This document shows positions 9,524 through 17,900 of a stretch of DNA of 64,000 nt, piece by piece. The stretch spans positions 1-64,000 of the forward strand of contig JAFVGK010000075.1 of NCBI GenBank assembly GCA_017475035.1. Direction: 5' to 3'. The translations under genes were made by a program, and so were the position numbers. The DNA comes from Blautia sp. Lineage in GTDB: Bacteria > Bacillota > Clostridia > Lachnospirales > Lachnospiraceae. The notes under the pieces are model-generated. The model made no database searches and had not been told where the DNA came from. It worked only from the letters and a program-made list of their open reading frames with translations. Every line of letters starts with the position of its first letter. The stretch's first letter is position 1.

Positions 9524-9628
9524 TCATTTCAGCAAGGCCCTTTGCGTCCGCGCTGACCTGTTCCCGTACACGCCACAGAGCAGATGCCCGGCGATGGCGG
9601 GCAGAAACGTGATTTTCATAGCGCTCAT
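9524..9628 (-). pseudogene. Truncated 5' fragment of a gene (34 codons)
   Basis: The sequence CGGAGG sits 7 nt before an ATG at 9628, downstream of the membrane protein gene. The reading begins MSAMKITFLPAIAGHLLCGV, a hydrophobic N-terminus, and stops after 34 codons. An overlapping 68-codon frame starting at 9635 has a poorer site and a composition unlike a real protein. The simplest view is that this is the start of a longer gene whose remainder was lost at the left edge of the cargo block. The family is not recognisable. Confidence 0.45.
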
Positions 9629-9641
9629 TGTACATCCTCCG

Positions 9642-10133
9642 TCAGAACAGCATATTCAGTCCCGCCACTGCCAGCCCTGCGATGGGACAGATGATCAGCG
9701 TCCACAACAGTCCGTGCTCCGGGATGGCCAGCGTCTTCAGCCACTCCCGGCGTTCCCAGGCCTTGCAGTGCTCCGCGCCTTTGATGAAGGATTTGGCCTT
9801 CGGCGGCAGCCAGCAGTCGAGGATGATGAAATCGGAAAGGCTCACCATGGTCATTTCCACATAGCCCGCCCAGAACAGGTTCCAGAATCCGGTCATCCCT
9901 GTAAAATGCGCGCTGATTGCCCAATAGACAAGCAGCACCAGATACAGCGGATACAGGATAAGCTTCATGGTGCGGACATCCTTCTTCTCTACAAAAGGAG
10001 CCGCCGCCAGTCTGATTTCCTTCGGGAACATGGTGCTGTACGCCTGCGGCACCAGCAGGAAGCCAAGCCCTGCCACCGCGTTGAACAGCAGGGACATGGA
10101 CAGTCCGTCCAGAATGATTCTCGTCCAGTTCAT
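9642..10133 (-). CDS. Four-helix integral membrane protein, unknown function
   Basis: This 163-residue hydrophobic protein has about four membrane helices: near 8-30 (LSMSLLFNAVAGLGFLLV), 58-78 (LILYPLYLVLLVYWAISA), 83-105 (FWNLFWAGYVEMTMVSLS) and 143-163 at the C-terminus. I cannot name the family confidently. The start overlaps the stop of the preceding 41-codon frame (ATGA), so translation is coupled to the reductase operon. GC-rich codon use matches the rest of the cargo block. A role with the neighbouring reductase and methyltransferase-like genes, for example in lipid or small-molecule modification at the membrane, is only a guess. Confidence 0.7.
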   Translation of the reverse strand: MNWTRIILDGLSMSLLFNAVAGLGFLLVPQAYSTMFPKEIRLAAAPFVEKKDVRTMKLILYPLYLVLLVYWAISAHFTGMTGFWNLFWAGYVEMTMVSLSDFIILDCWLPPKAKSFIKGAEHCKAWERREWLKTLAIPEHGLLWTLIICPIAGLAVAGLNMLF

Positions 10134-10255
10134 TGCGATTTCCTCTTCCGAATGATCTCTTCGTGGCAGGTGTCCCCATTCGACATGTCCGAATGTCGGG
10201 ATAACAGTGCTTTTCGGTACACGCTGCCGTATTTCCAGATGGCTTTCGCTATCAT
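10130..10255 (-). CDS. Possible 41-aa small protein between reductase and membrane protein genes
   Basis: A 41-codon frame starts with an ATG overlapping the reductase stop (ATGA) and ends in a TGA overlapping the membrane protein start (ATGA). Double overlap favours real translation, at least as a coupling bridge. The peptide is basic and begins MIAKAIWKYGSVYRKALL. It could equally be the remnant of a longer gene. No family is recognised. Confidence 0.4.
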   Translation of the reverse strand: MIAKAIWKYGSVYRKALLSRHSDMSNGDTCHEEIIRKRKSQ

Positions 10256-11259
10256 CGCTTCACCTCCCGATGAGCAGGGTTGGCATACTGTTTCCGAATT
10301 GTCTCCCAGCCCGGCATCTGCGCTTTCAGTACCTGCCAGTTAGGCATGGGGAATTCCGGCTTGCGGGCAAGTACTTTCTCGAAGTCCTCATCCAGCATCT
10401 CCATCTCCTCAAAGGCGTTTCGGCAATGCTCGCACGCGATGAGATCTCCGGCGGTTTTCCACTTTGCCATACCAAAGTACAGAAGCTGCATGATTATGCC
10501 TTTGATTCCGGAAGCATAGTATTGATCGTCACCCTCCGGCAAAATCGGAATTCCCTGCATCCTCAGCATGGCGTACGCCTCCCGCGAGGCCATGCGCATG
10601 AGCTTCCGTTGCTCACCTGTAGAGGTCGTCAGATCCCCGTTGCACGTATATGCCACATAGCAGATCGGGAGTATCGCGGCAAGGTGACAGATAAGATAGG
10701 CGTCCATATCCGGCTGCCAGTTGAGTCTGTAGCCGGTTTTGCCAAACAGAGCAGTCAGCTTTGATTTCGTGGAATCGTCGGCTTCACCATGCAGACAGCC
10801 AATGTCCATGCCGCCGACGCCGACCCGTTCGCAGATCAGCATGCCCTTTTCATGGTCCCGCTTTCCCGCGGTGGCTTGAAAGCCGAACAGCACCTGCTTC
10901 TCGCACACAGAGCGATCCAGTATTTCACGCCGCATCAGAGCGGGGCTCATATTGTTGCCCACCAGCACAACAACGGGAGAATGAATTGCCGCCAGCGGGT
11001 CCAGAATCGTCCGTATTTTGTTGTACGGCATGACAGCAAACACAGCGTCATAGGTGTCATCTTCTTCAATGCCGCCGATCACCCTCGGGCGATCCAGGGT
11101 GGTTTTCCGTTGGAGATGATGGCCAATCTTTAATCCATTTTTCTGAAGCTGTTCCTTCCATTGGCCGCGGGCAAGCAGCGTGACATCATTGCCAGCTGTG
11201 CAAAAAACGTGCGCCAGATAACATCCGATCACGCCGGAACCGTAAACCAGTACTTTCAT
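10252..11259 (-). CDS. Ketopantoate-reductase-like NAD(P)-dependent oxidoreductase
   Basis: This 335-residue protein begins MKVLVYGSGVIGCYLAHVF, the GxGxxG Rossmann motif of the PanE/ApbA N-terminal domain. Residues HVFCTAGNDVTLLARG follow as in ketopantoate reductases. The segment FAVMPYNKI and the C-terminal helical region fit the two-domain fold. Members of this family outside pantothenate synthesis are common and reduce uncharacterised keto-acids, so the substrate is not assigned. Start at 11259 is chosen for its GGAGAG site inside the upstream fragment; the longer reading from 11361 lies in the decayed methyltransferase. The gene lies in the GC-rich cargo block. Confidence 0.85.
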   Translation of the reverse strand: MKVLVYGSGVIGCYLAHVFCTAGNDVTLLARGQWKEQLQKNGLKIGHHLQRKTTLDRPRVIGGIEEDDTYDAVFAVMPYNKIRTILDPLAAIHSPVVVLVGNNMSPALMRREILDRSVCEKQVLFGFQATAGKRDHEKGMLICERVGVGGMDIGCLHGEADDSTKSKLTALFGKTGYRLNWQPDMDAYLICHLAAILPICYVAYTCNGDLTTSTGEQRKLMRMASREAYAMLRMQGIPILPEGDDQYYASGIKGIIMQLLYFGMAKWKTAGDLIACEHCRNAFEEMEMLDEDFEKVLARKPEFPMPNWQVLKAQMPGWETIRKQYANPAHREVKR

Positions 11260-11261
11260 CT

Positions 11262-11479
11262 TCAAAACTCTCCTTCCGCTTTCCGGGGTGGCCAGGGGAT
11301 GCAGCGGTTCACCCGTTTCATATAGTCTGCATAGTCCTGCCCGTACAGATTGAGCAGCCATTTATCTTCTGTAAGCTTCAAGGCAATTGTCAGGATGACC
11401 CAGTTGACAGGAATGGTCAGACCATTGGGCCAACGCCATACAGGGGTAGCTTTTGCCCTTCCTTCACATAATTTTTCAT
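11262..11479 (-). pseudogene. Decayed isoprenylcysteine/phospholipid methyltransferase-like gene
   Basis: Two pieces in different frames are left. The first starts at ATG 11479 and reads MKNYVKEGQKLPLYGVGP before a stop at 11417, which looks like the N-terminus of an ICMT-like membrane methyltransferase. The second, in another frame, reads LTEDKWLLNLYGQDYADYM and RCIPWPP, the typical family C-terminus (a YGxxYxxY-type motif then a Pro-Trp end). The middle, where the methyltransferase core should be, is missing. A large internal deletion plus frameshift is the likely history. Confidence 0.65.
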
Positions 11480-11607
11480 ATCGGTGTCTCCATAAACTCA
11501 TTGATGACCTTCAGCACCGATCCGGTGTACTGCTCCCAGCCAAACAGCCATTGCTCGTGCCGCATAGCGAATTCCCGGAACTCCGGATCGCGGAAGTATT
11601 TCGGCAT
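11476..11607 (-). CDS. Short 43-aa frame, probably a gene fragment
   Basis: The frame starts at ATG 11607 and ends in a TGA overlapping the start of the decayed methyltransferase. The peptide begins MPKYFRDPEFREFAMRHEQW and is soluble, acidic and aromatic-rich. It may be a small intact gene or the retained end of a longer one. It is the first frame after the palindromic operator-like site. I do not recognise it. Confidence 0.4.
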   Translation of the reverse strand: MPKYFRDPEFREFAMRHEQWLFGWEQYTGSVLKVINEFMETPI

Positions 11608-11623
11608 TTGTTTCGTTATAATT

Positions 11624-11639
11624 GTTAGCTTATGCTAAC
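11624..11639. promoter_or_regulatory. Operator-like palindrome upstream of the cargo operon
   Basis: GTTAGC-TTAT-GCTAAC is a perfect 6-bp inverted repeat with a 4-bp centre, 17 bp before the first frame of the minus-strand cargo operon. Palindromes of this size and position are typical of TetR-family operators. No regulator gene lies beside it, so it may be orphaned. Confidence 0.45.
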
Positions 11640-11944
11640 CGACTTGTAAAAAACAATGCTCGACAAGTGCTTATCCGTTTATTCCTGCCTGCAGCTTCTT
11701 GAACAGAGCAATAGCCTTTCACAGTGACACTTCAAATTCAACACCGGGAGGCAAATTGGTTAGTTGATTAAAACTTCCCCAATTCGCCGTACTATATAAA
11801 CCAGCGAAATAGATACTATTCAGTGTGTGAACGCCCTACGTTCGCCAACAGTTCCTTGAAAAACAACGGTTTTTCCGCTCATTTAGCGGTCTGTAGCCTT
11901 AAAAATCACCGGGGATTATTGAAAAAATGCCTAAATAATCATTG

Positions 11945-11982
11945 ATATATAGTACTGAATATTTTATAATAGTACTATATAT
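11945..11982. promoter_or_regulatory. Palindromic promoter region of the transposase
   Basis: A perfect 12-bp inverted repeat (ATATATAGTACT and AGTACTATATAT) brackets a -10-like TATAAT at 11965-11970, just before the transposase start. The same GTACTATATA string occurs at the inner edge of both IS ends, so transposase binding here could give self-repression. That is inference. Confidence 0.5.
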
Positions 11983-11995
11983 AGAGGTGATTTAT

Positions 11996-13549
11996 ATGGC
12001 AGTTCCAGATTATATCCGCAAAGTTCCACGCCCAGTCAACACCATCGTTGAGGACAACGGCTGTGACGGTCCAAACCGTTTTGCCGTCCGGGAGCGAGTC
12101 AGCACCAGATACATTCCGGGCGGCAATCCGCAACCGCGTAATGGCAGAGTCATCGGACACATCCGTGACGGTAAGTTTGTCTCCAAACAAGACACGGTTG
12201 CCGCAAGCGTACCGGATATGCTTTCCTATGGGGCCTCTGCATTTGTACGATCCGTGACCCGTGACATCCTGGATGACCTTATGGAGATATATGCCATTAA
12301 GGATGCTTATACGATCATGGCAGTCGCGACCCTGCGGATCATCAAACCTTCCATCGCGAACAGCAGACTTTCTTCGGAGTACAGCCGCACGTTTGTCTGT
12401 AAGGACTATCCCGGTATCGGGATGTCGTCTAACACGATCTCGACCTTCCTGCAGCACATTGGTCAGGACGGCAAAAAACGCCGGCTGTTCTACCAAAGGC
12501 GCGCCATGAAGGTCGCTGCGGACCACCATGTCGCGATCGATGGGATGCTCAAGCAGGACACCAGTATTGTCAATGATCTGTCAGCTTTTTCCTATAAAGC
12601 CCGTGTCAAAGGCTGTGGGGATGTATCCGTTATCTACGCCTACGATATCGAAGCCATGGAGCCGATCTGTGCGGAAGTATTTCCCGGCAACAGTATCGAT
12701 GCGGTCTCTTATCGTTCTTTTATCCTGGATAACGATATCCGGAACGGTATCATTATCGCTGACAAAGGCTTTCCGCCCGTCCGGATCATCCAGGAGCTGG
12801 GCGACCGCCCGGATCTCCATTTCCTCACGCCCATCAAGAGGAATGATTCCCGGATCGGCAAAAACGGCATGCTCTCCTTTGATGGTGTCCTCGAGGGGAT
12901 CGGGGACCATGTACTCTATAAAAAAGCCTGCATCAAGGGCGGTCGTTTCCTTTATGCGTACAGATCCGCCAGGAAAGCCGCAATCGAAGAAGCCGATTAC
13001 CTTGCCCGCCGTGAGAAGAACAAGGACTTCGCCGGCAGCAAGTATGAAAACAAACGCAGTGTCTTCGGTGTGATTGTTTTCGAGTCGGATCTGGATATCG
13101 ATCCGAAAACGGCTTACCTCTGTTATGACGAGCGCTGGATGCTGGAGCTGGTCTTCCGCCAGTACAAAAACGACCAGTGTCTCGACCGGACAAATGAGCA
13201 GGGAGACTTTTCCCTTACAGGATCCGAGTTCATCAACTTTATTGCTACAGTTGCTACATGCCGGCTTATCGCCAAGGCGCGGGAGGCCGGTCTGCTGAAC
13301 AAGATGTCATACAAAGATCTGATGGACGATCTGAGTTCGGCATGGCGGATGGTGGACTCACCGGAACAGCCGAGAACAGATGACGGTTGCTGGGTACACA
13401 CCATTACCAGTGTGTTCGAGGAGCTTGAGGCTCTCGGGCTATCAATACCGGTTCCGGACACGGAGCCGAAAAGGCGAGGCCGGCCGAAGAAAGAACCGCA
13501 AGAGCAAAAACCGAAACGTCCGAGAGGACGCCCGCGGAAGAATCCCTGA
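11996..13549 (+). CDS. DDE transposase of the IS4 superfamily
   Basis: This is a 517-residue transposase. Candidate catalytic acidic residues lie in AIDGMLKQDTS, IIADKGFPP and DERWMLELVFRQYKND, the last resembling the Tyr/Glu helix of IS4/IS1634 enzymes. The C-terminus carries two AT-hook-like segments, RRGRPKKE and PRGRPRKNP, which would bind the A/T-rich ends. ATG at 11996 has AGAGGTGA upstream; the longer reading from 11942 runs through the promoter palindrome. The frame is uninterrupted, so the enzyme may be active. Confidence 0.85.
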   Translation: MAVPDYIRKVPRPVNTIVEDNGCDGPNRFAVRERVSTRYIPGGNPQPRNGRVIGHIRDGKFVSKQDTVAASVPDMLSYGASAFVRSVTRDILDDLMEIYAIKDAYTIMAVATLRIIKPSIANSRLSSEYSRTFVCKDYPGIGMSSNTISTFLQHIGQDGKKRRLFYQRRAMKVAADHHVAIDGMLKQDTSIVNDLSAFSYKARVKGCGDVSVIYAYDIEAMEPICAEVFPGNSIDAVSYRSFILDNDIRNGIIIADKGFPPVRIIQELGDRPDLHFLTPIKRNDSRIGKNGMLSFDGVLEGIGDHVLYKKACIKGGRFLYAYRSARKAAIEEADYLARREKNKDFAGSKYENKRSVFGVIVFESDLDIDPKTAYLCYDERWMLELVFRQYKNDQCLDRTNEQGDFSLTGSEFINFIATVATCRLIAKAREAGLLNKMSYKDLMDDLSSAWRMVDSPEQPRTDDGCWVHTITSVFEELEALGLSIPVPDTEPKRRGRPKKEPQEQKPKRPRGRPRKNP

Positions 13550-13599
13550 TCTGCCGTCACTATATAGTACGGCAGATTGGGAAACCTTTAATTAATTAA

Positions 13600-13823
13600 A
13601 AGTGTTCCGGAGAAACGAAATGGAAAAACCCATTGGCCAATGAGATTGTCAAGGTCAACGGGTTTATTGCCATTTCAGGTATAGTACTTTAAACGCTGCT
13701 TTAAATCACTAAAGGTATGAGCTCCCTTCCTGCAGTTATGAGTTACTAAGGAAATCGGGATTTTCTTTAGTAAGGGTTAGGATAGAATATTCCTTATATT
13801 CCGGCCTAAGAGAATCCTGACAA
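13600..13823. other. Intergenic region after the IS
   Basis: There is no convincing gene. A weak stem is formed by AAACCC near 13626 and GGGTTT near 13658. Nothing else can be assigned. Confidence 0.4.
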
Positions 13824-14159
13824 TCAAAAAGAACTTCCATTGTCCTGAACGCGTTCATGAATTGTATAGATTCGATTTACTAAAGCATCTATATCAGCGC
13901 TATGCCTTTTTTCATTTACGGGATCGAGGCCGAACATTTTGCAAAGCGCATCGGCAGCGACATCAAATCCGAACGTTTGTTCCATAGTGCGTCCCATATT
14001 CAATATAAAATCTTCGCGATATGCTTTACCGTCTATCGCAGCGGCATAACCTTTGCCATCGCCCCCGCCGCTGACCTGGTCCATTTCATCCATGCTCAGT
14101 TCACGTCTGCCATACTCTTTCACGAACTCTTCAACCTTTGCCTTAATTTCTTTATCCAT
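13824..14159 (-). CDS. Double-glycine leader-type small protein (orphan RiPP/bacteriocin-like)
   Basis: This 111-residue protein has an acidic helical leader of about 32 residues ending ELSMDEMDQVSGGG. This is the pattern of Nif11-type and other double-glycine leaders that are cut after GG by C39-peptidase exporters. The remaining 78 residues form a helical, mixed-charge sequence with a single Cys, which does not look like a lanthipeptide core. It may be a folded secreted peptide or a leader-derived protein with another role. AAAGGAA lies 7 nt before the ATG and a sigma-A-type promoter is upstream. No peptidase-transporter or modifying enzyme is in the window, so it is an orphan. Confidence 0.65.
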   Translation of the reverse strand: MDKEIKAKVEEFVKEYGRRELSMDEMDQVSGGGDGKGYAAAIDGKAYREDFILNMGRTMEQTFGFDVAADALCKMFGLDPVNEKRHSADIDALVNRIYTIHERVQDNGSSF

Positions 14160-14269
14160 AAGATAATTCCTTTCCGCCCATTGGCATCTTCTAATCTAAA
14201 CCCGGCTTTATTTTAGTACGCTGTTTTCTTTGCCCCAGTTGTATTCGTTTCTATTAACGTACCTAAATT

Positions 14270-14298
14270 ATTATACGTATGATGTTGTTTAAAGTCCA
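14270..14298 (-). promoter_or_regulatory. Sigma-A promoter of the double-glycine leader gene
   Basis: On the minus strand TGGACT (14293-14298) and TATAAT (14270-14275) are separated by exactly 17 bp. This promoter lies about 110 bp before the leader-protein start. The rest of 14160-14428 has no gene. Confidence 0.6.
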
Positions 14299-14428
14299 TG
14301 CTTATTTTATAAATTTTCAAAAATTTTCGGAGGACCTCCCAGATACAAGTATATCATGGTACAAGCGGCATTAGGCTGCCCGGATATTGTTTTGACGCTA
14401 AAACTGACAGGGGATTTCTTGCTACGGA

Positions 14429-14617
14429 TCACCCGCGGCTGCCGTTCTTGATGTCCCGGCGTATCATCCGCTCTATCTTATCCGTCATCGCCTCCGTGCT
14501 GTCCTCATTGAAATGAATCCCGACAAGGTAAGTATTCTTCCCCACCGTTGTCCTGATGACCGGCACTGATTCAGCCTCCTTAGATTCGTCCAAAATCTCG
14601 TCTCTGTCCCTCTCCAT
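14429..14617 (-). CDS. TnpW-like transposon-encoded small protein
   Basis: This 62-residue acidic protein carries PVIRTTVGKNTYLVGIHFNE and then STEAMTDKIERMIRRD. This closely matches the pattern of TnpW-type proteins found in many clostridial transposons and conjugative elements. Their function is not established; the conserved pattern suggests a small folded regulatory protein. AGAAGGTG lies 6 nt upstream of the ATG. It supports the view that this stretch is mobile-element material, here caught between the IS and the MITE. Confidence 0.75.
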   Translation of the reverse strand: MERDRDEILDESKEAESVPVIRTTVGKNTYLVGIHFNEDSTEAMTDKIERMIRRDIKNGSRG

Positions 14618-14719
14618 ATTTCACCTTCTTTCATGCAAAATCAGGACTTGTCAACGAACCCGTCAACAAGCACCTAAATACCCTATAGAGTAAAACCCCT
14701 GTTTTTTGCGCCCTTTTTT

Positions 14720-14780
14720 AACTAAAGGTTTCCCAATCTGCCGTCACTATATAGTACGGCAGATTGGGAAACCTTTAGTT
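14720..14780. repeat. 61-bp palindromic MITE built from the neighbouring IS ends
   Basis: The arms AACTAAAGGTTTCCCAATCT plus GCCGT and their reverse complement (25 bp each, perfect) flank an 11-bp centre CACTATATAGT. Positions 14736-14777 are identical to 13549-13590 at the IS right end. The element looks like an IS reduced to its two ends with no interior. In RNA it would fold into a long hairpin upstream of the giant membrane protein gene. The rest of 14618-14996 has no gene I can support. Confidence 0.75.
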
Positions 14781-14996
14781 GATTCAAACTATATTATCTT
14801 CCATTTTTCACAGAAGACAAGTATAAAATTGTAAATATGGCGGCACCAGGACTCTACATCCCAACGCCTCCGCTTTTATATATCATTCAGCTGCAGCATC
14901 TGAGAGGCTGCCATTTTTCTTTTTCCATTCCGATTATTTGCTTTTTCAGGCAGCACTATGGTACTTTGCACGCTGATAATAGAAGGAGGAATCGGT

Positions 14997-17900
14997 ATGG
15001 AAGAGAACATTCTTCAAACAGCATTTGCTGACCTGGATGCCGCCTGGGACTATGATGCGAGGAAGCCGCTGTATAGGGCAACTGAAGCACAGATAAGAAG
15101 AGCCGTGGAAACAGTACGACAGATTGATAAGAGTTCTCTATCGCCAATAGACAGGGATATGGCCGAACTTCTGTTTACCGTAGCAGATGAGATGGAAAGT
15201 TTCCTTCCTGCCGGTGCCGAGGGAGCAAGTAGAGCAAAGTCATCTGAAACCCATTATATACCTGTCAGCAATATCTTGACGAGTACCAAAAACGTAATCT
15301 CTTCTGCTATTGATACTCATTCCATAGCAGGAGCCGTAAAAAAGTCTCTGGAGACTGTAAATTCTCATGAAGGAAGCGAAAAGGAGATTACGGCAGTTGA
15401 ACAATTGACAAACAGCTTTTCTGATGATTATGAAAAGATTGCGGGTTTATCCCTGGCAGAAATTATCGCTATGGCGGACAGCAGTGATGATACGACGGAA
15501 CCGGAGATCGGCAATAACTATGATTTTTCTGTTGAGGATGATTCGCTGGAGGCAGCCACCGATGAAGATGAAGATAACGATGGCGAAGGATTATCTGAGG
15601 AAGAATTAGAAGCCTACAACGATGCTGTCTGGGAAAGAATTCAGAAGAAAAGGGAAGACCAGAGGAAGGCCGCTGAGAAAAAGGCTCGTACAGCGAAATG
15701 GTACAAAAGACTCCGGGCCAGACAAGCAGCAGAATGGGCTGAGAAGCTAAGACGAGAGCGAGAACTTGAAGAACTGGCAAAACAGCTTCATGAGAACAAA
15801 GATAAGAAATCTTCTATATCAGAAAAATATGAAGAGGTAAGAAAGCAGCATGGGGAGCCGCTGAATGAGTCGATTGATGCGGCCATTGCTCACAGCGCGA
15901 CAGAATTGATCTCTGGTTCCGTCGAAAAGCAATCCTCCAAGATAGAAACGGCATCTCGTGTACTTGGTGAGACAAAAAAGGATACAGAAGAAGCAGATGT
16001 CCTTTCAAATAAAGCTTTACAGAGAAACTATCAGAGCCGTCAGGCTGTTCTTCGTAAAATGCAGGAACAGAAAAGAGGTAAGACTGGGAAAAAGGCGAAG
16101 GAAGCGGCAGACAACGAGCATAAGAGCGAAGTAACAAGTGTAAAATCGAATCCGGATACAGCTGGACAGGAAATCCTGTCTATGGAAGACGAGTATTTCA
16201 GTGTATCTACTGAAGTAAGGCAAGAGATACACGGCGATAAAGCTCTGTCTACAGGAGGTACCCTGCATAAATCTGCCTCAGAGACAATGCGCGAAGAGGA
16301 TCACGCTTCTGAGTATTCTCTTGATACGGAGAAAGAATCCCTCATCATGGATGTGGAGAGGAAAGCTGCCAGTGATGCGGCTCGCAAGCAGGAACAGGTC
16401 AGCCAATACCAGGATAAAGGACTGGGAAAGGAAACTGTTCGACGGGAAACAAGTTCACAGGATAATGAGCCAGCAGGGAGACCCGTGAGCAGCCACTCCT
16501 CCTATGCTCACGCCCAGGTGAAGGAAGAACGAGCCACAGAAGATCTGAGCATAAAGGATACCCGTACCACAACTGTATCTGCTGAAGAGGAAAAGTATCC
16601 ATACGTTGATGCATTTACAAAGCAAGAGGCAGAAAGACAAGGCAAAGTTGAGCAGCTTGCCAGCGATTATAGAAGTCTTTCCATAGATGATGCGAGCGTA
16701 CAAGGCACCTCCAACCATTCTGAGGAAAAAGAAGGAATACAGCCTGATACTTTTGCCGATCAGCAGTATGACAGTCAGGAGCTTGTTTTTCAGGATGTCA
16801 GAGGGTTTGATGAAGAACATCAAACGGATGAAAGCGAAGAAATACCTATTGAACTATCTGAAAGGGAAGTACCTCCGAAAGATGATCTGCAGGAAAAGCA
16901 TCAGATAGACGAGCAGGATCGGGTTGTCCATGAACCTTCGGCATTATCAGAAAAGAGCCAGGCTGAATCGAGAGACCATACAGCTTCCGCACATCCTGAA
17001 GAAGAAACTAATTCGCAGGTGAACGATCAGAAGGAAGCTCAAAAGGAAGAATATGATGCCAGGCTGCAAGATGAGGCAGAGCGCAATTCTGCATCTGTCA
17101 GGCAGATGAGGCAGGATGCTCAGATCCGTTATGAAAGCTCGGAAGAATTTCGCCGGAACTATTATGGTATAGGCCAGGAAGAAGAAAAAAAGCCAGAATG
17201 CGGTTTCACAGGAGAAATGCCCTACTTTGCGGTTCTCTACAAAGACGGAAGGATGGAATTTAAGCGATCAGACCACACTACCCTCGGTGCTGATAATTCT
17301 GTGATTGCATTCTGGACTGATTTCGAACAGACATCCTATACGTCAGATCTGGGGGAACATCCTGTACCGTGGGCGGAGTACAAACCGCAGGTACAATCAA
17401 TCGTCATTTGCGATGAAGTTTCCCCTATGTCCATCGACAACTGGTTTTCCGGCATGGAAAACCTACAGTACTTCGATGGAAATGCCATGGATATAGGGAA
17501 CCTTATCAGCCTGGACGGGGTCTTTGAGGGGGACAAAAGTCTTTCATCATTCGAAGCAGCTGCATGGGAAAGGGCGAATCCTATATCCGCAGAAGGCATC
17601 TTCCGCGGTTGTGACAGATTGAGAGAAGCGGTTATCCAGCATTGGGCTTTGATGGACAGAAAAAGCCTTACCGTGGAATCTCCTGACTCTTCCCATGCTG
17701 CTGAGGAGTATGTGTCCTTCTATGAACAAGACAAATACGAAGCTATGGAGGCTGACATTCAAGCCGGGAAGACTTTGGCTGAGGAACAAAATCAGGACAG
17801 AGTCGTCAAGATGGCTGCGAACGCCCAGGAACGAGTCCGGCAAGCAGAAGAATTTTCCGCGAACAGGCATCAGGTGAGAACTGCTCCGGAGCCGGAAATT

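Larger units (their letters stand above)
9480..11640 (-). other. GC-rich cargo block of intact and decayed genes
   Basis: Between the small unknown gene and the IS lies about 2.2 kb read on the minus strand. It is clearly richer in G and C than the neighbouring transfer genes and has different codon use. It holds a two-gene core (reductase-like and membrane protein) flanked by a decayed methyltransferase and by fragments at both ends, and it abuts an IS region. This is the pattern of an imported fragment that has lost material at its edges. The exact left junction is not defined; sequence character changes between about 9435 and 9530. Confidence 0.6.
11760..13599 (+). mobile_element. IS4-superfamily insertion sequence (IS1634-like)
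   Basis: One transposase gene lies between imperfect inverted ends of about 39 bp. The left end (11760-11798) ends in CGCCGTACTATATA, and the right end (13561-13599) begins TATATAGTACGGCAGATTGG. Read inward, both have the core TTCCCAAT-x-TGCCGTACTATATA with a few mismatches at the left. A target-site duplication could not be recognised with confidence. The right end is repeated as a 42-bp identical stretch at 14736-14777 in the nearby MITE. Family placement rests on transposase character and is tentative. Confidence 0.75.

Noticed and set aside
9625-10179. 184-codon minus-strand frame overlapping the membrane protein
   Set aside because: It is the same DNA in another frame; Gly/Arg/His-rich composition, while the 163-codon frame gives clear membrane helices and coupled starts.
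9594-10343. 249-codon plus-strand frame
   Set aside because: It lies opposite the minus-strand membrane protein and reductase genes in a GC-rich block. Composition is His/Arg/Gln-rich and no ribosome binding site is present.
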